Of a stretch of DNA of 64,000 nt, positions 52,237-59,987 are shown piece by piece (positions within the stretch are counted from its first letter, which is position 1; every line of letters begins with the position of its first letter). This DNA comes from Sulfuriroseicoccus oceanibius. Its GTDB lineage: Bacteria; Verrucomicrobiota; Verrucomicrobiia; Verrucomicrobiales; SLCJ01. The stretch is from positions 2,232,001 to 2,296,000 of the forward strand of contig NZ_CP066776.1 of NCBI RefSeq assembly GCF_010681825.2, in the 5' to 3' direction. Below the pieces are notes generated by a model. The model was not told the origin of the DNA, made no database searches, and saw only the letters and a program-made list of their open reading frames with translations. A program made the position numbers and the translations under genes.

Positions 52237-52650
52237 ATGAAGGCGCTGGTTGTTACAACTTTGATCCTGCTGGGCGGGGTATGGATATTCTATGCAACGA
52301 TCGTGCCATCTGTGATGCGAGTGCGAGCCATGAGCGATGCTATGGCTTTCCAAGCAGCTTTGCATCAATGGGCCTCTGAGAAGGTCGTGGACGGTAGGCT
52401 CAACGAAGATGATGTGAAGCAGATCTTTCCAGAGAGCTATTCACTAGGAATTGGCGGGGAGAACTCTGACCATGACTTCCTCGCAATGATCGAGCACATT
52501 GCAGAGTCCAGCGCCCCTCCCGTCTGGCCTGGAGCCATCATGTGTGCTGTTGGCATAGCCGCGGCATTTCGCCTCCCATCAACAGCAATCGCAGAACAAG
52601 TCGGCGCAGCCAACCGCGATAACGCTGGTGATTGTTCGCAAGATCTGTAG
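52237..52650 (+). CDS. Cassette 30: membrane-anchored small protein with attC-encoded tail
   Basis: 137 aa from ATG 52237; cassette 52222-52690. N-terminal membrane helix (about 4-24) and a second hydrophobic stretch (about 98-113, PGAIMCAVGIAAAF). A middle helical domain contains HQWASEKVVDGRLNEDDVKQIFPE. Tail EQVGAANRDNAGDCSQDL. Confidence 0.6.
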   Translation: MKALVVTTLILLGGVWIFYATIVPSVMRVRAMSDAMAFQAALHQWASEKVVDGRLNEDDVKQIFPESYSLGIGGENSDHDFLAMIEHIAESSAPPVWPGAIMCAVGIAAAFRLPSTAIAEQVGAANRDNAGDCSQDL

Positions 52651-52696
52651 GCTTCCATCATTGCTAGGCGCGGTTTTCTGGCCTTTTACGTTCGCC
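52591..52696 (+). other. attC of cassette 30 (family B)
   Basis: R'' GCAGAAC mirrors GTTCTGC at 52221; R' GTTCGCC, joint 52690. Confidence 0.9.
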
Positions 52697-52708
52697 CCAA
52701 AAAAACAG

Positions 52709-53020
52709 ATGAGCGAGGCCACCATCACGAACGCCCTACTCCGGTGCACGAGGGAAGATAATCTCGCCAGCGAGGTATTCGAACTTGTGCGCGCCGATCT
52801 CGGACTTTGGGTTCTGGAACTTCCCGAAACTTTTCAGGAGATCGTCGAGGTTCTTACCGCACACAGCAACCTTCTCAGGACGCTCAAGGCTAACGGATCT
52901 GACTACACACTACATTTAGCAGCGACCGTGGACGAGATGCACAGGCTGGTAATTCCGAGTGACATGGCGGCACTTTCCGCCGACTGTGGCTTCTCAATTG
53001 AGCTGATCGCCACCCCCTGA
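52709..53020 (+). CDS. Cassette 31: small soluble protein
   Basis: 103 aa from ATG 52709; cassette 52691-53128. ETFQEIVEVLTAHSNLLRTLKANGSDYTLHLAATVDEMHRLVIPSDMAALSADCGFSIELIATP has the strand-helix layout of a small ferredoxin-like domain ending in a beta strand. No motif recognised. Stops just before attC. Confidence 0.55.
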   Translation: MSEATITNALLRCTREDNLASEVFELVRADLGLWVLELPETFQEIVEVLTAHSNLLRTLKANGSDYTLHLAATVDEMHRLVIPSDMAALSADCGFSIELIATP

Positions 53021-53028
53021 AAAACAAC

Positions 53029-53134
53029 GGCGAACAAGCCGGCGCAGCCAACCGCGATAACGCTGGATGTTGTCCGCAAGATCACTAGACTTTCACAGTT
53101 GCCAGGCGCGGTTGTCTGGCCTTTTACGTTCACC
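53029..53134 (+). other. attC of cassette 31 (family B)
   Basis: R'' GGCGAAC mirrors GTTCGCC at 52690; R' GTTCACC, joint 53128. Confidence 0.9.
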
Positions 53135-53141
53135 ACAAATA

Positions 53142-53645
53142 ATGAAATACTCTCGCTTGATCCCCCTGTTTGCCATCTGCTCTTTTAGTTCGATTTGCAC
53201 CGCCAGCGAAGTGGCTCCAACAGGCCTGACGGTGGTCGTTTGTGATTCCTCCAACAAGGTCCTAGACACTGTCGTCGTCCCTGATGACGAAAAATCTGGG
53301 TCCGTGAAGTTCACACTGCCAGAAGGGGTAACCGAAATTCGAGTATTCGCACTGGGCAAGCGTCAACACAAAGATTTGCCCTCGGGGTACTTCATTAAAG
53401 GACGACCTGACAATGACGAATGGATGGGCCGGGGCTACGTTGAGGCTCACGTTGAGAAGGGTCTCCTGGTCGGTATTGACGGGAACGGAGTAGGACCTAT
53501 TAAGTTCAGCGAGGAGTTGGAGAAGCAGATCTTAGCCGACATTAAGGCTGACAAGCCGGCTCCACTTACAACTATAAAATCCGACGGTGAACAAGACGGC
53601 GCAGCCAACCGCGATAACGCTGGTGATTGTTCGCAAGATCTGTAG
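53142..53645 (+). CDS. Cassette 32: exported beta-rich protein with attC-encoded tail
   Basis: 167 aa from ATG 53142; cassette 53129-53686. Signal peptide MKYSRLIPLFAICSFSSICTA. The mature part, TGLTVVVCDSSNKVLDTVVVPDDEKSGSVKFTLPEGVTEIRVFALG, looks like one Ig-type or transthyretin-like domain. Tail EQDGAANRDNAGDCSQDL. Confidence 0.62.
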   Translation: MKYSRLIPLFAICSFSSICTASEVAPTGLTVVVCDSSNKVLDTVVVPDDEKSGSVKFTLPEGVTEIRVFALGKRQHKDLPSGYFIKGRPDNDEWMGRGYVEAHVEKGLLVGIDGNGVGPIKFSEELEKQILADIKADKPAPLTTIKSDGEQDGAANRDNAGDCSQDL

Positions 53646-53692
53646 GCTATCCCCTATTGTCAGGCGCGGTTGTCTGGCCTTTTACGTTCTAC
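53586..53692 (+). other. attC of cassette 32 (family B)
   Basis: R'' GGTGAAC mirrors GTTCACC at 53128; R' GTTCTAC, joint 53686. CCCCTATTG right arm, like the six-copy cassettes. Confidence 0.9.
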
Positions 53693-53697
53693 CAAAA

Positions 53698-54192
53698 ATG
53701 AGGATCTCCATACCAATCATCTTGCTCTTGGTTGGAACCACCCCGCTCTATTCGGATGATATCTGCGATCCGTTCAAGGCGCACGATCCTCAAATGGTGT
53801 CCGACTGCCAAGCCTCCGATAAACTCACCTCGATCTTTACCTGCATATCCAGTGGGACGCTCCAAGGCAGCGAGATCAGTTCTCGATCCACCGCGATCAT
53901 CAGCACGATTTCGAAGTTCCACGAAAAGAACCACCGCGTACCGCATACGCTTGCCGAACTACGATCATTCGCCAAGTTGCATGGGTTTGACCTACTCGAT
54001 CTGCAGCGACTTAGTCAGGTCGTGTTCGATGACGGCATGTTCCACTATTCGGCGACCTACGCGCGCGGGACATTAACACTCTCACATCTTCCGGATCGCC
54101 TTTGGTCCTCGGCACCTTTGGATATTCCTGAGGTAGAACAAGTCGGCGCAGCCAACCGCGATAACGCTGGATGTTGTCCGCAAGATCTGTAG
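53698..54192 (+). CDS. Cassette 33: second copy of the cassette 8 protein
   Basis: 164 aa; cassette 53687-54232 (546 bp, same length as cassette 8). Four base changes in the body (Thr/Ile at residue 5, one silent, Asn/Lys, Gln/Arg). Signal peptide and attC-encoded tail are retained. Confidence 0.68.
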   Translation: MRISIPIILLLVGTTPLYSDDICDPFKAHDPQMVSDCQASDKLTSIFTCISSGTLQGSEISSRSTAIISTISKFHEKNHRVPHTLAELRSFAKLHGFDLLDLQRLSQVVFDDGMFHYSATYARGTLTLSHLPDRLWSSAPLDIPEVEQVGAANRDNAGCCPQDL

Positions 54193-54238
54193 GCTTTCAT
54201 CGTTGCCAGGCGCGGTTGTCTGGCCTTTGACGTTCTCC
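54133..54238 (+). other. attC of cassette 33 (family B)
   Basis: R'' GTAGAAC mirrors GTTCTAC at 53686; R' GTTCTCC, joint 54232. Right arm is the CATCG allele, unlike its twin attC 8. Confidence 0.9.
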
Positions 54239-54248
54239 ATAAAGGGAT

Positions 54249-54785
54249 ATGCCATTGATCGAGCTTGAGACGAAGATTTCCGCGCCGATTGATCGTGTGT
54301 TTGATCTTGCGCGCAGCATCGACGCACACATGGCCAGCACCGAAGGGTCGAATGAGAGAGCTGTAGAGGGTCGTACCTCAGGTTTGATTGGGGACGGTGA
54401 GACAGTGACATGGGAGGCAAGTCATTTTGGGATCAAGCAGAGGCTCTCCGTGCGCGTCACCAAGTTTGACCGGCCATACCTTTTTGGAGACGAGATGATC
54501 AGCGGCGCATTTGCTTCGATGTATCATACCCACAGATTCTCCCCGTCCGGTGACGGAACCGTGATGAAGGATGAGTTCCATTTCACTGCCCCCTTTGGGA
54601 TCTTAGGTCGTTTGGCCGAGGGCCTATTTCTGACTGGTTACATGACGAGATTTCTTGCCAAGAGAGCTGCCCAACTGAAGACTATGGCAGAGTCGGAAGC
54701 GTGGCGTAGCTACCTAAAAAATACAGGAGAACAAGCCAGCGCTGGCAACCGCGATAAGGCTGGTGGTTGTTCGCAAGATCTGTAG
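54249..54785 (+). CDS. Cassette 34: SRPBCC (START-like) family protein with attC-encoded tail
   Basis: 178 aa; cassette 54233-54826. IELETKISAPIDRVFDLARSIDAHMASTEGSNERAVEGRTSGLIGDGETVTWEASHFGIKQRLSVRVTKFDRPYLFGDEMISGAFASMYHTHRF follows the SRPBCC ligand-binding fold seen in 'cell division inhibitor'-type proteins almost end to end. Unusually for this array, an AAAGGGAT Shine-Dalgarno-like stretch precedes the ATG. Tail EQASAGNRDKAGGCSQDL is family C attC. Confidence 0.78.
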   Translation: MPLIELETKISAPIDRVFDLARSIDAHMASTEGSNERAVEGRTSGLIGDGETVTWEASHFGIKQRLSVRVTKFDRPYLFGDEMISGAFASMYHTHRFSPSGDGTVMKDEFHFTAPFGILGRLAEGLFLTGYMTRFLAKRAAQLKTMAESEAWRSYLKNTGEQASAGNRDKAGGCSQDL

Positions 54786-54832
54786 TTTATCAGCTGTTGC
54801 TTGGCGCGGTTGCCAGGCTTTTAACGTTCTCC
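54726..54832 (+). other. attC of cassette 34 (family C)
   Basis: R'' GGAGAAC mirrors GTTCTCC at 54232; R' GTTCTCC, joint 54826. Confidence 0.9.
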
Positions 54833-54838
54833 CAAAAA

Positions 54839-55249
54839 ATGCCGTGGACATTCGACATCCGTGAAGTCTCCGCAGGATGCTACAAGGCCTTGGCGACCCG
54901 CGATTCAGGGCAGTCCATCGCGAAGGAAGGCTTCGTGAGCGTAATTGAGGAGCTACTTGCTGACGTTTATCGTGCGGAAGTCGATGCGGGCACCTTGGAC
55001 TCGAAAGCTGCCTACGATATCACCTTGGATTTCTTGGGGACATCACGTTGGGAGGGGCGCTATCACGAGAAGATGTTTGGCTCATGGAGCATTTTAGACA
55101 GGCGCGACCAGAATAAGGCGATTCACTACGACGGAAGAGATTTCTATCTAATGGTGAGCAAGGACTCGAAGGGCTACTCGTGGCAGGGCGAGTTGAAGAA
55201 GCTGGCGAAGGGACGCTGCCACTATTTTCGCGAGGTCGTCTACCTATGA
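54839..55249 (+). CDS. Cassette 35: soluble protein of unknown function
   Basis: 136 aa from ATG 54839; cassette 54827-55379. FVSVIEELLADVYRAEVDAG (about 32-51), then aromatic loop GTSRWEGRYHEKMFGSWSILDRRDQNKAIHYDGRDFYLMV and a basic C terminus. Small alpha/beta domain, no signal. Stops 10 nt before R''. Confidence 0.55.
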   Translation: MPWTFDIREVSAGCYKALATRDSGQSIAKEGFVSVIEELLADVYRAEVDAGTLDSKAAYDITLDFLGTSRWEGRYHEKMFGSWSILDRRDQNKAIHYDGRDFYLMVSKDSKGYSWQGELKKLAKGRCHYFREVVYL

Positions 55250-55259
55250 ACAAAAACGG

Positions 55260-55385
55260 GGAGAACAAGCGGGTGCTACCAACAGGCTACCCGCCGCGAG
55301 TTGAAAGCGTAATGACAATCACAACCTCAACCTTGAAATCGAAGGGGCGCTGCCGGTAGCCTGCGGCAGACCCTTGACGTTATGC
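55260..55385 (+). other. attC of cassette 35 (family K, single)
   Basis: R'' GGAGAAC mirrors GTTCTCC at 54826; R' GTTATGC, joint 55379. Arms GCTACCAACAGGCTACC and GGTAGCCTGCGGCAG. Confidence 0.86.
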
Positions 55386-55452
55386 AGAAAATTAGAGCTC
55401 GTGAGTTTTCGTGGCGTCTAGGGCTCCCTCACAGATCCGCATCATAAAAATA

Positions 55453-55668
55453 ATGAGAGACTATCTAATTTTGTCAGTTCGGCCAACCTCATCGAGGTTG
55501 CCATCTGGGACAGATTTGTTTTATGAGTGCCAAATCTGCAACGGGGTTGTTTCTAGCAGCCCTAAGCATCCAGCTTCGTGTGATTGTCGCAATATTTGTA
55601 TAGATACGGATGCTGGGAGGCAGGCTTTTAGAGAGATTTTGAAGGTCAAAGTGTTCACTGAAAAATGA
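55453..55668 (+). CDS. Cassette 36: small Cys-rich protein, possible zinc ribbon
   Basis: 71 aa from ATG 55453; a GTG at 55411 would add 14 residues. Cassette 55380-55833. YECQICNGVVSSSPKHPASCDCRNICIDTDAGR gives C-x2-C and C-x-C pairs as in small rubredoxin-like domains, with the 'NI-ID-D-GR' ending I recall from hypothetical or immunity proteins. A 17-codon ORF overlaps its stop (ATGA at 55665) and ends in R''. Noticeably AT-richer than its neighbours. Confidence 0.55.
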   Translation: MRDYLILSVRPTSSRLPSGTDLFYECQICNGVVSSSPKHPASCDCRNICIDTDAGRQAFREILKVKVFTEK

Positions 55669-55712
55669 ATTCCGAATCGCTCATTGCACAAATCCAGCTA
55701 AGAATGTATTCG

Positions 55713-55839
55713 GCATAACAAGGCGCAGCACCCGACCGCCTGATCTCACTGATGTTGGATCTCAAATGACCACTACAACCTTTAACCCTCAGTCTACGCG
55801 CGGCTGCCATCAGGCGGCTCATGTGCTATGACGTTCGCT
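55713..55839 (+). other. attC of cassette 36 (family A)
   Basis: R'' GCATAAC mirrors GTTATGC at 55379; R' GTTCGCT, joint 55833. Confidence 0.88.
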
Positions 55840-55843
55840 AATA

Positions 55844-56437
55844 ATGAGCACCTTGCCGAATGCAGTCCTCGCTCTTGCTGACGCTTTCAATGATATTCGG
55901 AGACCCAAAGGCGTTCCTTGCCTATGGGACATTAGCCCTGAGGAGCTGAGTGCATATCAGCATCATGAGTTTGATCACGGCGGCTGGGTTGCTGAGTACT
56001 TGTACTTTTTACCCCGCACCATGCATGCAGGCGTCATAGAAGACGATTGGTGGTTCATTCCTGAGGTTACGGGACAGAGGATTGCCGAAACTGATCCGGA
56101 GTCCTGGCCGTTGAGAAGAGCTGAAGCGCTTGATCACTTTTTGACCTCAGTATTTGAATCGTCACGCACGAGGGCGGACACGGGGAGCACCATCGATTCT
56201 TGGATCTGCGCAATCGCCCTAATGGGAAAGGATGTTCGACCGTTCCTCGCAAAGGTGGAGGAATCGCATGATCTTATTTTGAAGTACTATGCGGAGAACG
56301 CCGACAACTTGAACCAAACAAGTCTATCTAACGCATTTTGGAAGTCGTCACCCGATAAAGGCCGACAGGTCGTAGACTGGTTTTTATCCAAAAACGTGCG
56401 TGACCTCATTGAAAGGTCGTACGGCATTCGGCTTTGA
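55844..56437 (+). CDS. Cassette 37: soluble helical protein
   Basis: 197 aa; cassette 55834-56545. DISPEELSAYQHHEFDHGGWVAEYLYFLPRTMHAGVIEDDWWFIPEV (about 29-75) and ALDHFLTSVFESSRTRADTGSTIDSWICAIALMG. Likely an all-helical enzyme-like or immunity-like domain; no family named. Stops 9 nt before R''. Confidence 0.57.
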   Translation: MSTLPNAVLALADAFNDIRRPKGVPCLWDISPEELSAYQHHEFDHGGWVAEYLYFLPRTMHAGVIEDDWWFIPEVTGQRIAETDPESWPLRRAEALDHFLTSVFESSRTRADTGSTIDSWICAIALMGKDVRPFLAKVEESHDLILKYYAENADNLNQTSLSNAFWKSSPDKGRQVVDWFLSKNVRDLIERSYGIRL

Positions 56438-56445
56438 AATCCCTG

Positions 56446-56551
56446 AGCGAACAAGTCGGCGCAGCCAACCGCGATAACGCTGGATGTTGTTCGCAAGATC
56501 TGTAGGCTTTCATCGTTGCCAGGCGCGGTTGTCTGGCCTTTTACGTTGTGC
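56446..56551 (+). other. attC of cassette 37 (family B)
   Basis: R'' AGCGAAC mirrors GTTCGCT at 55833; R' GTTGTGC, joint 56545. Confidence 0.9.
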
Positions 56552-56558
56552 CAGATAA

Positions 56559-56819
56559 ATGAATCTCCTTCACATCATTGCGGCAGTCTCGATAGTTTTC
56601 GGAATTGCAATGATCATGTTCAGCAGAGTAATCGGATCTGCATTTTGCGCTCTAGGCAGATTCGTGTTCTTCATTTTCAGGGCTATTCCCCCACTTTGGA
56701 GTCTGGTGACAGAGGTGTATGACCCAGTAAAAGCTCCAAAGCGCATCAAAGTGCTTGGAGCAGTTTTCGTTGCCCAGTCAGGCGTCTTGATTCTTTTGGC
56801 TTCCCTCTTACCTCAATGA
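56559..56819 (+). CDS. Cassette 38: small membrane protein
   Basis: 86 aa; cassette 56546-56944. Two or three hydrophobic segments (about 4-25, 30-46 and 64-84) separated by VYDPVKAPKRIKV. No motif. Confidence 0.57.
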   Translation: MNLLHIIAAVSIVFGIAMIMFSRVIGSAFCALGRFVFFIFRAIPPLWSLVTEVYDPVKAPKRIKVLGAVFVAQSGVLILLASLLPQ

Positions 56820-56844
56820 CCTCGTGCCTACGGAACCACAAGAA

Positions 56845-56950
56845 GCACAACAAGTCGGCGCAGCCAACCGCGATAACGCTGGATGTTGTCGGCAAGATCA
56901 CTAGACTTTCATCGTTGCCAGGCGCGGTTGTCCGGCCTTTAACGTTGTGC
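56845..56950 (+). other. attC of cassette 38 (family B)
   Basis: R'' GCACAAC mirrors GTTGTGC at 56545; R' GTTGTGC, joint 56944. Confidence 0.9.
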
Positions 56951-56955
56951 AGAAT

Positions 56956-57264
56956 ATGAACGAGCAGCCCATGCCCCAATCGATCTCAGGCAGCGGTCTT
57001 CTCGTGCTGACGATCTGCGCTTTTGTGATGCTCTTTGGATCAGTTTTCTTCGCGGTCAGCAATGGATACCCGGGCCACCCAACTGCACAGATCAGCAGTC
57101 TCGGTCTGATCGTCAATTTGCCTGCATCCGTTATCGCTTGGATTGCCTTCGCTCGGGGCACCCGGCGGGGACTTCTTCAGATGGGGCTTGCGATTGCACT
57201 CCTTACCGCGATCCACTACTTACTGATCAGCAATCTATGGACGGTGGCGTTCCATGGTGGCTGA
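56956..57264 (+). CDS. Cassette 39: three-helix membrane protein
   Basis: 102 aa from ATG 56956; cassette 56945-57411. Hydrophobic segments at about 14-33, 46-65 and 73-92, connected by FARGTRRG. A GTG at 56947 is in frame but lies in the core site. Confidence 0.57.
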   Translation: MNEQPMPQSISGSGLLVLTICAFVMLFGSVFFAVSNGYPGHPTAQISSLGLIVNLPASVIAWIAFARGTRRGLLQMGLAIALLTAIHYLLISNLWTVAFHGG

Positions 57265-57292
57265 CTCCTTCCCGCACCGTAGGAAAACCAAT

Positions 57293-57417
57293 GCACAACA
57301 AGGCGGCGCTCCTAACACCTGCCCCGCCGCGAGTTCAATTTTCCATGGCCATTCCACCCTCAACCCGCAGTCGAAGCCTCGCCCCCGGGCAGGTGTAGGA
57401 GGCCTTCGACGTTCGGC
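57293..57417 (+). other. attC of cassette 39 (family D)
   Basis: R'' GCACAAC mirrors GTTGTGC at 56944; R' GTTCGGC, joint 57411. Arms TCCTAACACCTGCC and GGCAGGTGTAGGAG, perfectly matched variants of family D. Confidence 0.88.
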
Positions 57418-57431
57418 CAAAAACTCTCGCG

Positions 57432-57716
57432 ATGAAGCGATTCGTAATAATCCTCGCACTGCTGGTAGGACTCGGTTGCTTTACTGCTTTCTTCCTTACC
57501 GGCGAGGCCGCCAGCGAAGACAATTTCAACAAGGTCGCCGAAGGGATGACTCAAGCCGAGGTCCGCGAATTGCTTGGAGAGCCAGATGACACTTGGGGTG
57601 GTTCACCCGATCGGACGACATATTACTACGGTGGATTTCGTCGTTTAAGGTGGTGCACGATGGAGGTGTTTTTCGACGAGAACGGGAGGGTGGTGAGCAA
57701 GTTTCACGACCACTAA
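57432..57716 (+). CDS. Cassette 40: SmpA/BamE-like membrane-anchored protein
   Basis: 94 aa; cassette 57412-57824. N-terminal hydrophobic segment (about 3-23, with C16), then NKVAEGMTQAEVRELLGEPDDTWGGSPDRTTYYYGG, the helix-turn 'GM-x-EV-x-LLG-P' pattern of BamE/SmpA domains, and a final strand VFFDENGRVV. BamE domains bind envelope proteins; this one is a minimal version. Confidence 0.68.
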   Translation: MKRFVIILALLVGLGCFTAFFLTGEAASEDNFNKVAEGMTQAEVRELLGEPDDTWGGSPDRTTYYYGGFRRLRWCTMEVFFDENGRVVSKFHDH

Positions 57717-57724
57717 CAAAACAA

Positions 57725-57830
57725 GCCGAACAAGTCGGCGCAGCCAACCGCGATAACGCTGGTGATTGTTCGCAAGATCTGTAGGCTTTCATCGTTGCCA
57801 GTCGCGGTTGTCTGGCCTTTTACGTTGTGT
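57725..57830 (+). other. attC of cassette 40 (family B)
   Basis: R'' GCCGAAC mirrors GTTCGGC at 57411; R' GTTGTGT, joint 57824. Confidence 0.9.
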
Positions 57831-57835
57831 AGGAA

Positions 57836-58189
57836 ATGAAATCTTTTGCGAAGTTCATTGGTGCCTCCTTCATCGTGATGGTTTGCGCTTCCTTCGGATT
57901 TGGAGTAGCCCAGTGGCTCGCTACTCCAACACTCTTCACCCCTCTATTCCTAATGCCAGCCGCTTTTGTTTTCGCTTGGTTCAACCAATCGAAGTTTGAT
58001 TGGGTTAAGACGACTCTGTTCCTTCTTTTACTGGGCGCGTCGATCTGGAGTGTTCGCGCTCTTGTCCCTGCTCCGGAAGGGGCGAACTTTGCCTTCATAG
58101 GCCCGGTTGTTTTGATCGTGTTCTTGCCGCGACTTGAACGAATATACGATCGCCTACGAGAGAGGAAGCTGCACAACGAGACTGTGTAG
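57836..58189 (+). CDS. Cassette 41: membrane protein
   Basis: 117 aa; cassette 57825-58383. About four hydrophobic segments (8-29, 33-48, 57-73 and 84-95) and a basic C terminus RLERIYDRLRERKLHNETV. 94 bp of non-coding sequence follow before attC, more than in most cassettes. Confidence 0.57.
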   Translation: MKSFAKFIGASFIVMVCASFGFGVAQWLATPTLFTPLFLMPAAFVFAWFNQSKFDWVKTTLFLLLLGASIWSVRALVPAPEGANFAFIGPVVLIVFLPRLERIYDRLRERKLHNETV

Positions 58190-58283
58190 GTAGGTCCCAC
58201 TCAGCAACAACCATTGACATCGAGCCGAGAAGTCGAAGCACGTTCTTCAGGGTTTGGTCGAACATGGCAATGGAACTTCAATT
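58190..58283 (+). other. Non-coding tail of cassette 41, possible decayed attC fragment
   Basis: CATTGACATCGAGCC...AGTCGAAGCACGTTC recalls the central and right parts of family D/H sites but lacks a matching left arm. An ATG at 58264 opens a frame that crosses attC 41 into the cassette 42 gene. Confidence 0.3.
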
Positions 58284-58389
58284 ACACAACAAGTCGGCGC
58301 AGCCAACCGCGATAACGCTGGATGTTGTTCGCAAGATCTGTAGGCTTTCATCGTTGCCAGGCGCGGTTGTCTGGCCTTTTACGTTCTGC
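58284..58389 (+). other. attC of cassette 41 (family B)
   Basis: R'' ACACAAC mirrors GTTGTGT at 57824; R' GTTCTGC, joint 58383. Confidence 0.9.
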
Positions 58390-58395
58390 ACAAGA

Positions 58396-58827
58396 ATGAA
58401 CAAACATATTAAGATCGTCTCTTGCGGATGGCTAATCCTCCCCAGCTTGTATCTTGTTCTTTGGTTTAAGCACCAACTCGATGTAGGGTTTGATCGCTAC
58501 CTAGGCTGGAACGAGAATTCTGGGTCTCTCTTCTGGTCTGGGCTGTTGGGCTTCGCTGCATTCGCGGCCTCAAGTGGGAGTTCACTTGGGCTCAAAGGGC
58601 TAGGTATTGCAGCGATGACCGTTCTCAGCTTACTCATATTTGAAGCCAGCTCTTCCTCTTTAAGTGCCGCCATCTTAAGGAGTCCAATTGGGCTTTCCAT
58701 CTATATACTTTTACTCGTTTTTTGTTTGTATAGCATAATTGCCATAAGGTTCGCTCTGAGAAAGAAGGCAGAACAAGTCGGCGCAGCCAACCGCGATAAG
58801 GCTGGTGATTGTTCGCAGGATCTGTAG
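58396..58827 (+). CDS. Cassette 42: membrane protein with attC-encoded tail
   Basis: 143 aa from ATG 58396; cassette 58384-58867. Four hydrophobic segments (about 7-24, 46-60, 68-85 and 97-117). Basic end FALRKKA precedes tail EQVGAANRDKAGDCSQDL. The frame is also open upstream through attC 41 to ATG 58264. Confidence 0.58.
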   Translation: MNKHIKIVSCGWLILPSLYLVLWFKHQLDVGFDRYLGWNENSGSLFWSGLLGFAAFAASSGSSLGLKGLGIAAMTVLSLLIFEASSSSLSAAILRSPIGLSIYILLLVFCLYSIIAIRFALRKKAEQVGAANRDKAGDCSQDL

Positions 58828-58873
58828 GCTTTCACAGTTGCTAGGCGCGGTTGTCTGGCCTTTAACGTTCTCT
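58768..58873 (+). other. attC of cassette 42 (family B)
   Basis: R'' GCAGAAC mirrors GTTCTGC at 58383; R' GTTCTCT, joint 58867. Confidence 0.9.
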
Positions 58874-58879
58874 CTGAAA

Positions 58880-59419
58880 ATGCCTTACTCCAAACAGTTG
58901 GTCAGCTTGCTCTGTGTGGTGCTTTTCGCTACCCCGCTCCATGCGGCTGACAGCAAGCCCCTTGATGATACGGTTGCTGCAGGCATCGTATTCAAGATCG
59001 GATACTTATTGGGAATGGAGGGCTCCTGGAGCAGAGTGGACACACACACACCCGAAAGCTTCAAGGACGCCATGTCCCTGATTTCTAAAGATTTGAGCCA
59101 GTTCTCAGATACAGAAAGAGGCATCTTGCTAAAGAAAGAGGGGGAGCAGTTGATTAGCTTTCTTACAAAATGCGTCACTTTGGGCGTGACTGCTCAGGGA
59201 GACGCCAAGCCTAATGGCGAGAGTGAAGCGTTTTATCGAAAACTAGATTTGGATCCGAACAATCCAGACCCAACAAAGCTAGCCCAGATTTTGACGACTC
59301 GACTCGCAGCCTACGCGAACCTCTCGGCCACACCTGCATGGGTTTACGATCCAACCAAGAGAGAACAAGTCGGCGCAGCCAACCGCGATAACGCTGGATG
59401 TTGTCCGCAAGATCACTAG
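58880..59419 (+). CDS. Cassette 43: exported helical protein with attC-encoded tail
   Basis: 179 aa from ATG 58880; cassette 58868-59459. Signal peptide MPYSKQLVSLLCVVLFATPLHA. The mature part is helical (DAMSLISKDLSQFSDTERGILLKKEGEQLISFLTKCV). Tail EQVGAANRDNAGCCPQDH. Function unknown. Confidence 0.62.
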   Translation: MPYSKQLVSLLCVVLFATPLHAADSKPLDDTVAAGIVFKIGYLLGMEGSWSRVDTHTPESFKDAMSLISKDLSQFSDTERGILLKKEGEQLISFLTKCVTLGVTAQGDAKPNGESEAFYRKLDLDPNNPDPTKLAQILTTRLAAYANLSATPAWVYDPTKREQVGAANRDNAGCCPQDH

Positions 59420-59465
59420 ACTTTCTCAGTTGCCAGGCGCGTTTGTCTGGCCTTTTACGTTCTGC
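59360..59465 (+). other. attC of cassette 43 (family B)
   Basis: R'' AGAGAAC mirrors GTTCTCT at 58867; R' GTTCTGC, joint 59459. GCGCGT in place of GCGCGG in the right arm. Confidence 0.88.
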
Positions 59466-59470
59466 AAGAA

Positions 59471-59935
59471 ATGAATAGATCCGCGACCAACGCCCTGTTT
59501 GCCATTCGCAATCTAGCAACACTTCTTGCGGCTCGATCGGAAGACACAACGACCCTCCGAAGGATCATCGATTTCACCAATGACCGTGGCCGATGGCAGA
59601 AGGCTCACGGATTATTAGACCAGATTCGGAGTAAGACATCCAAGGCTTTGTCGCGCGGTGACAAGAAGCTTGAAGCTCAATACAGATTTGAGGAAGTCTG
59701 CGTGAAGACACTCTACAACTTTGGACGGTATTCTGCACCTTTCGATCCCGACTCGCCGTATTGGATCATCCCCAATGCGCTTCGTGCCGGTGAGTTGTTG
59801 GGATTTACGACCACAGAGATTTTGGATCAGATCAAGGTTGACGATGAGACCAGCGAATCCACCAAGAATATCCAAGCAGAACAAGTCGGCACAGCCAACC
59901 GCGATAACGCTGGATGTTGTCCGCAAGATCTGTAG
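59471..59935 (+). CDS. Cassette 44: helical protein with attC-encoded tail
   Basis: 154 aa; cassette 59460-59975. NALFAIRNLATLLAARSEDTTTLRRIIDFTNDRGRWQKAHGLLDQIRSKTSKAL resembles the opening of the disrupted cassette 46 product. Mid part YRFEEVCVKTLYNFGRYSAPFDPDSPYWIIPNALRAGELLG. No signal. Tail EQVGTANRDNAGCCPQDL. Confidence 0.6.
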   Translation: MNRSATNALFAIRNLATLLAARSEDTTTLRRIIDFTNDRGRWQKAHGLLDQIRSKTSKALSRGDKKLEAQYRFEEVCVKTLYNFGRYSAPFDPDSPYWIIPNALRAGELLGFTTTEILDQIKVDDETSESTKNIQAEQVGTANRDNAGCCPQDL

Positions 59936-59981
59936 GCTTTCACAGTTGTCAGGCGCGGTTACCAGGCCTTTTACGTTATGC
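59876..59981 (+). other. attC of cassette 44 (family B)
   Basis: R'' GCAGAAC mirrors GTTCTGC at 59459; R' GTTATGC, joint 59975. GGTTACCAGGCC replaces the usual GGTTGTCTGGCC. Confidence 0.88.
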
Positions 59982-59987
59982 CAAGAA

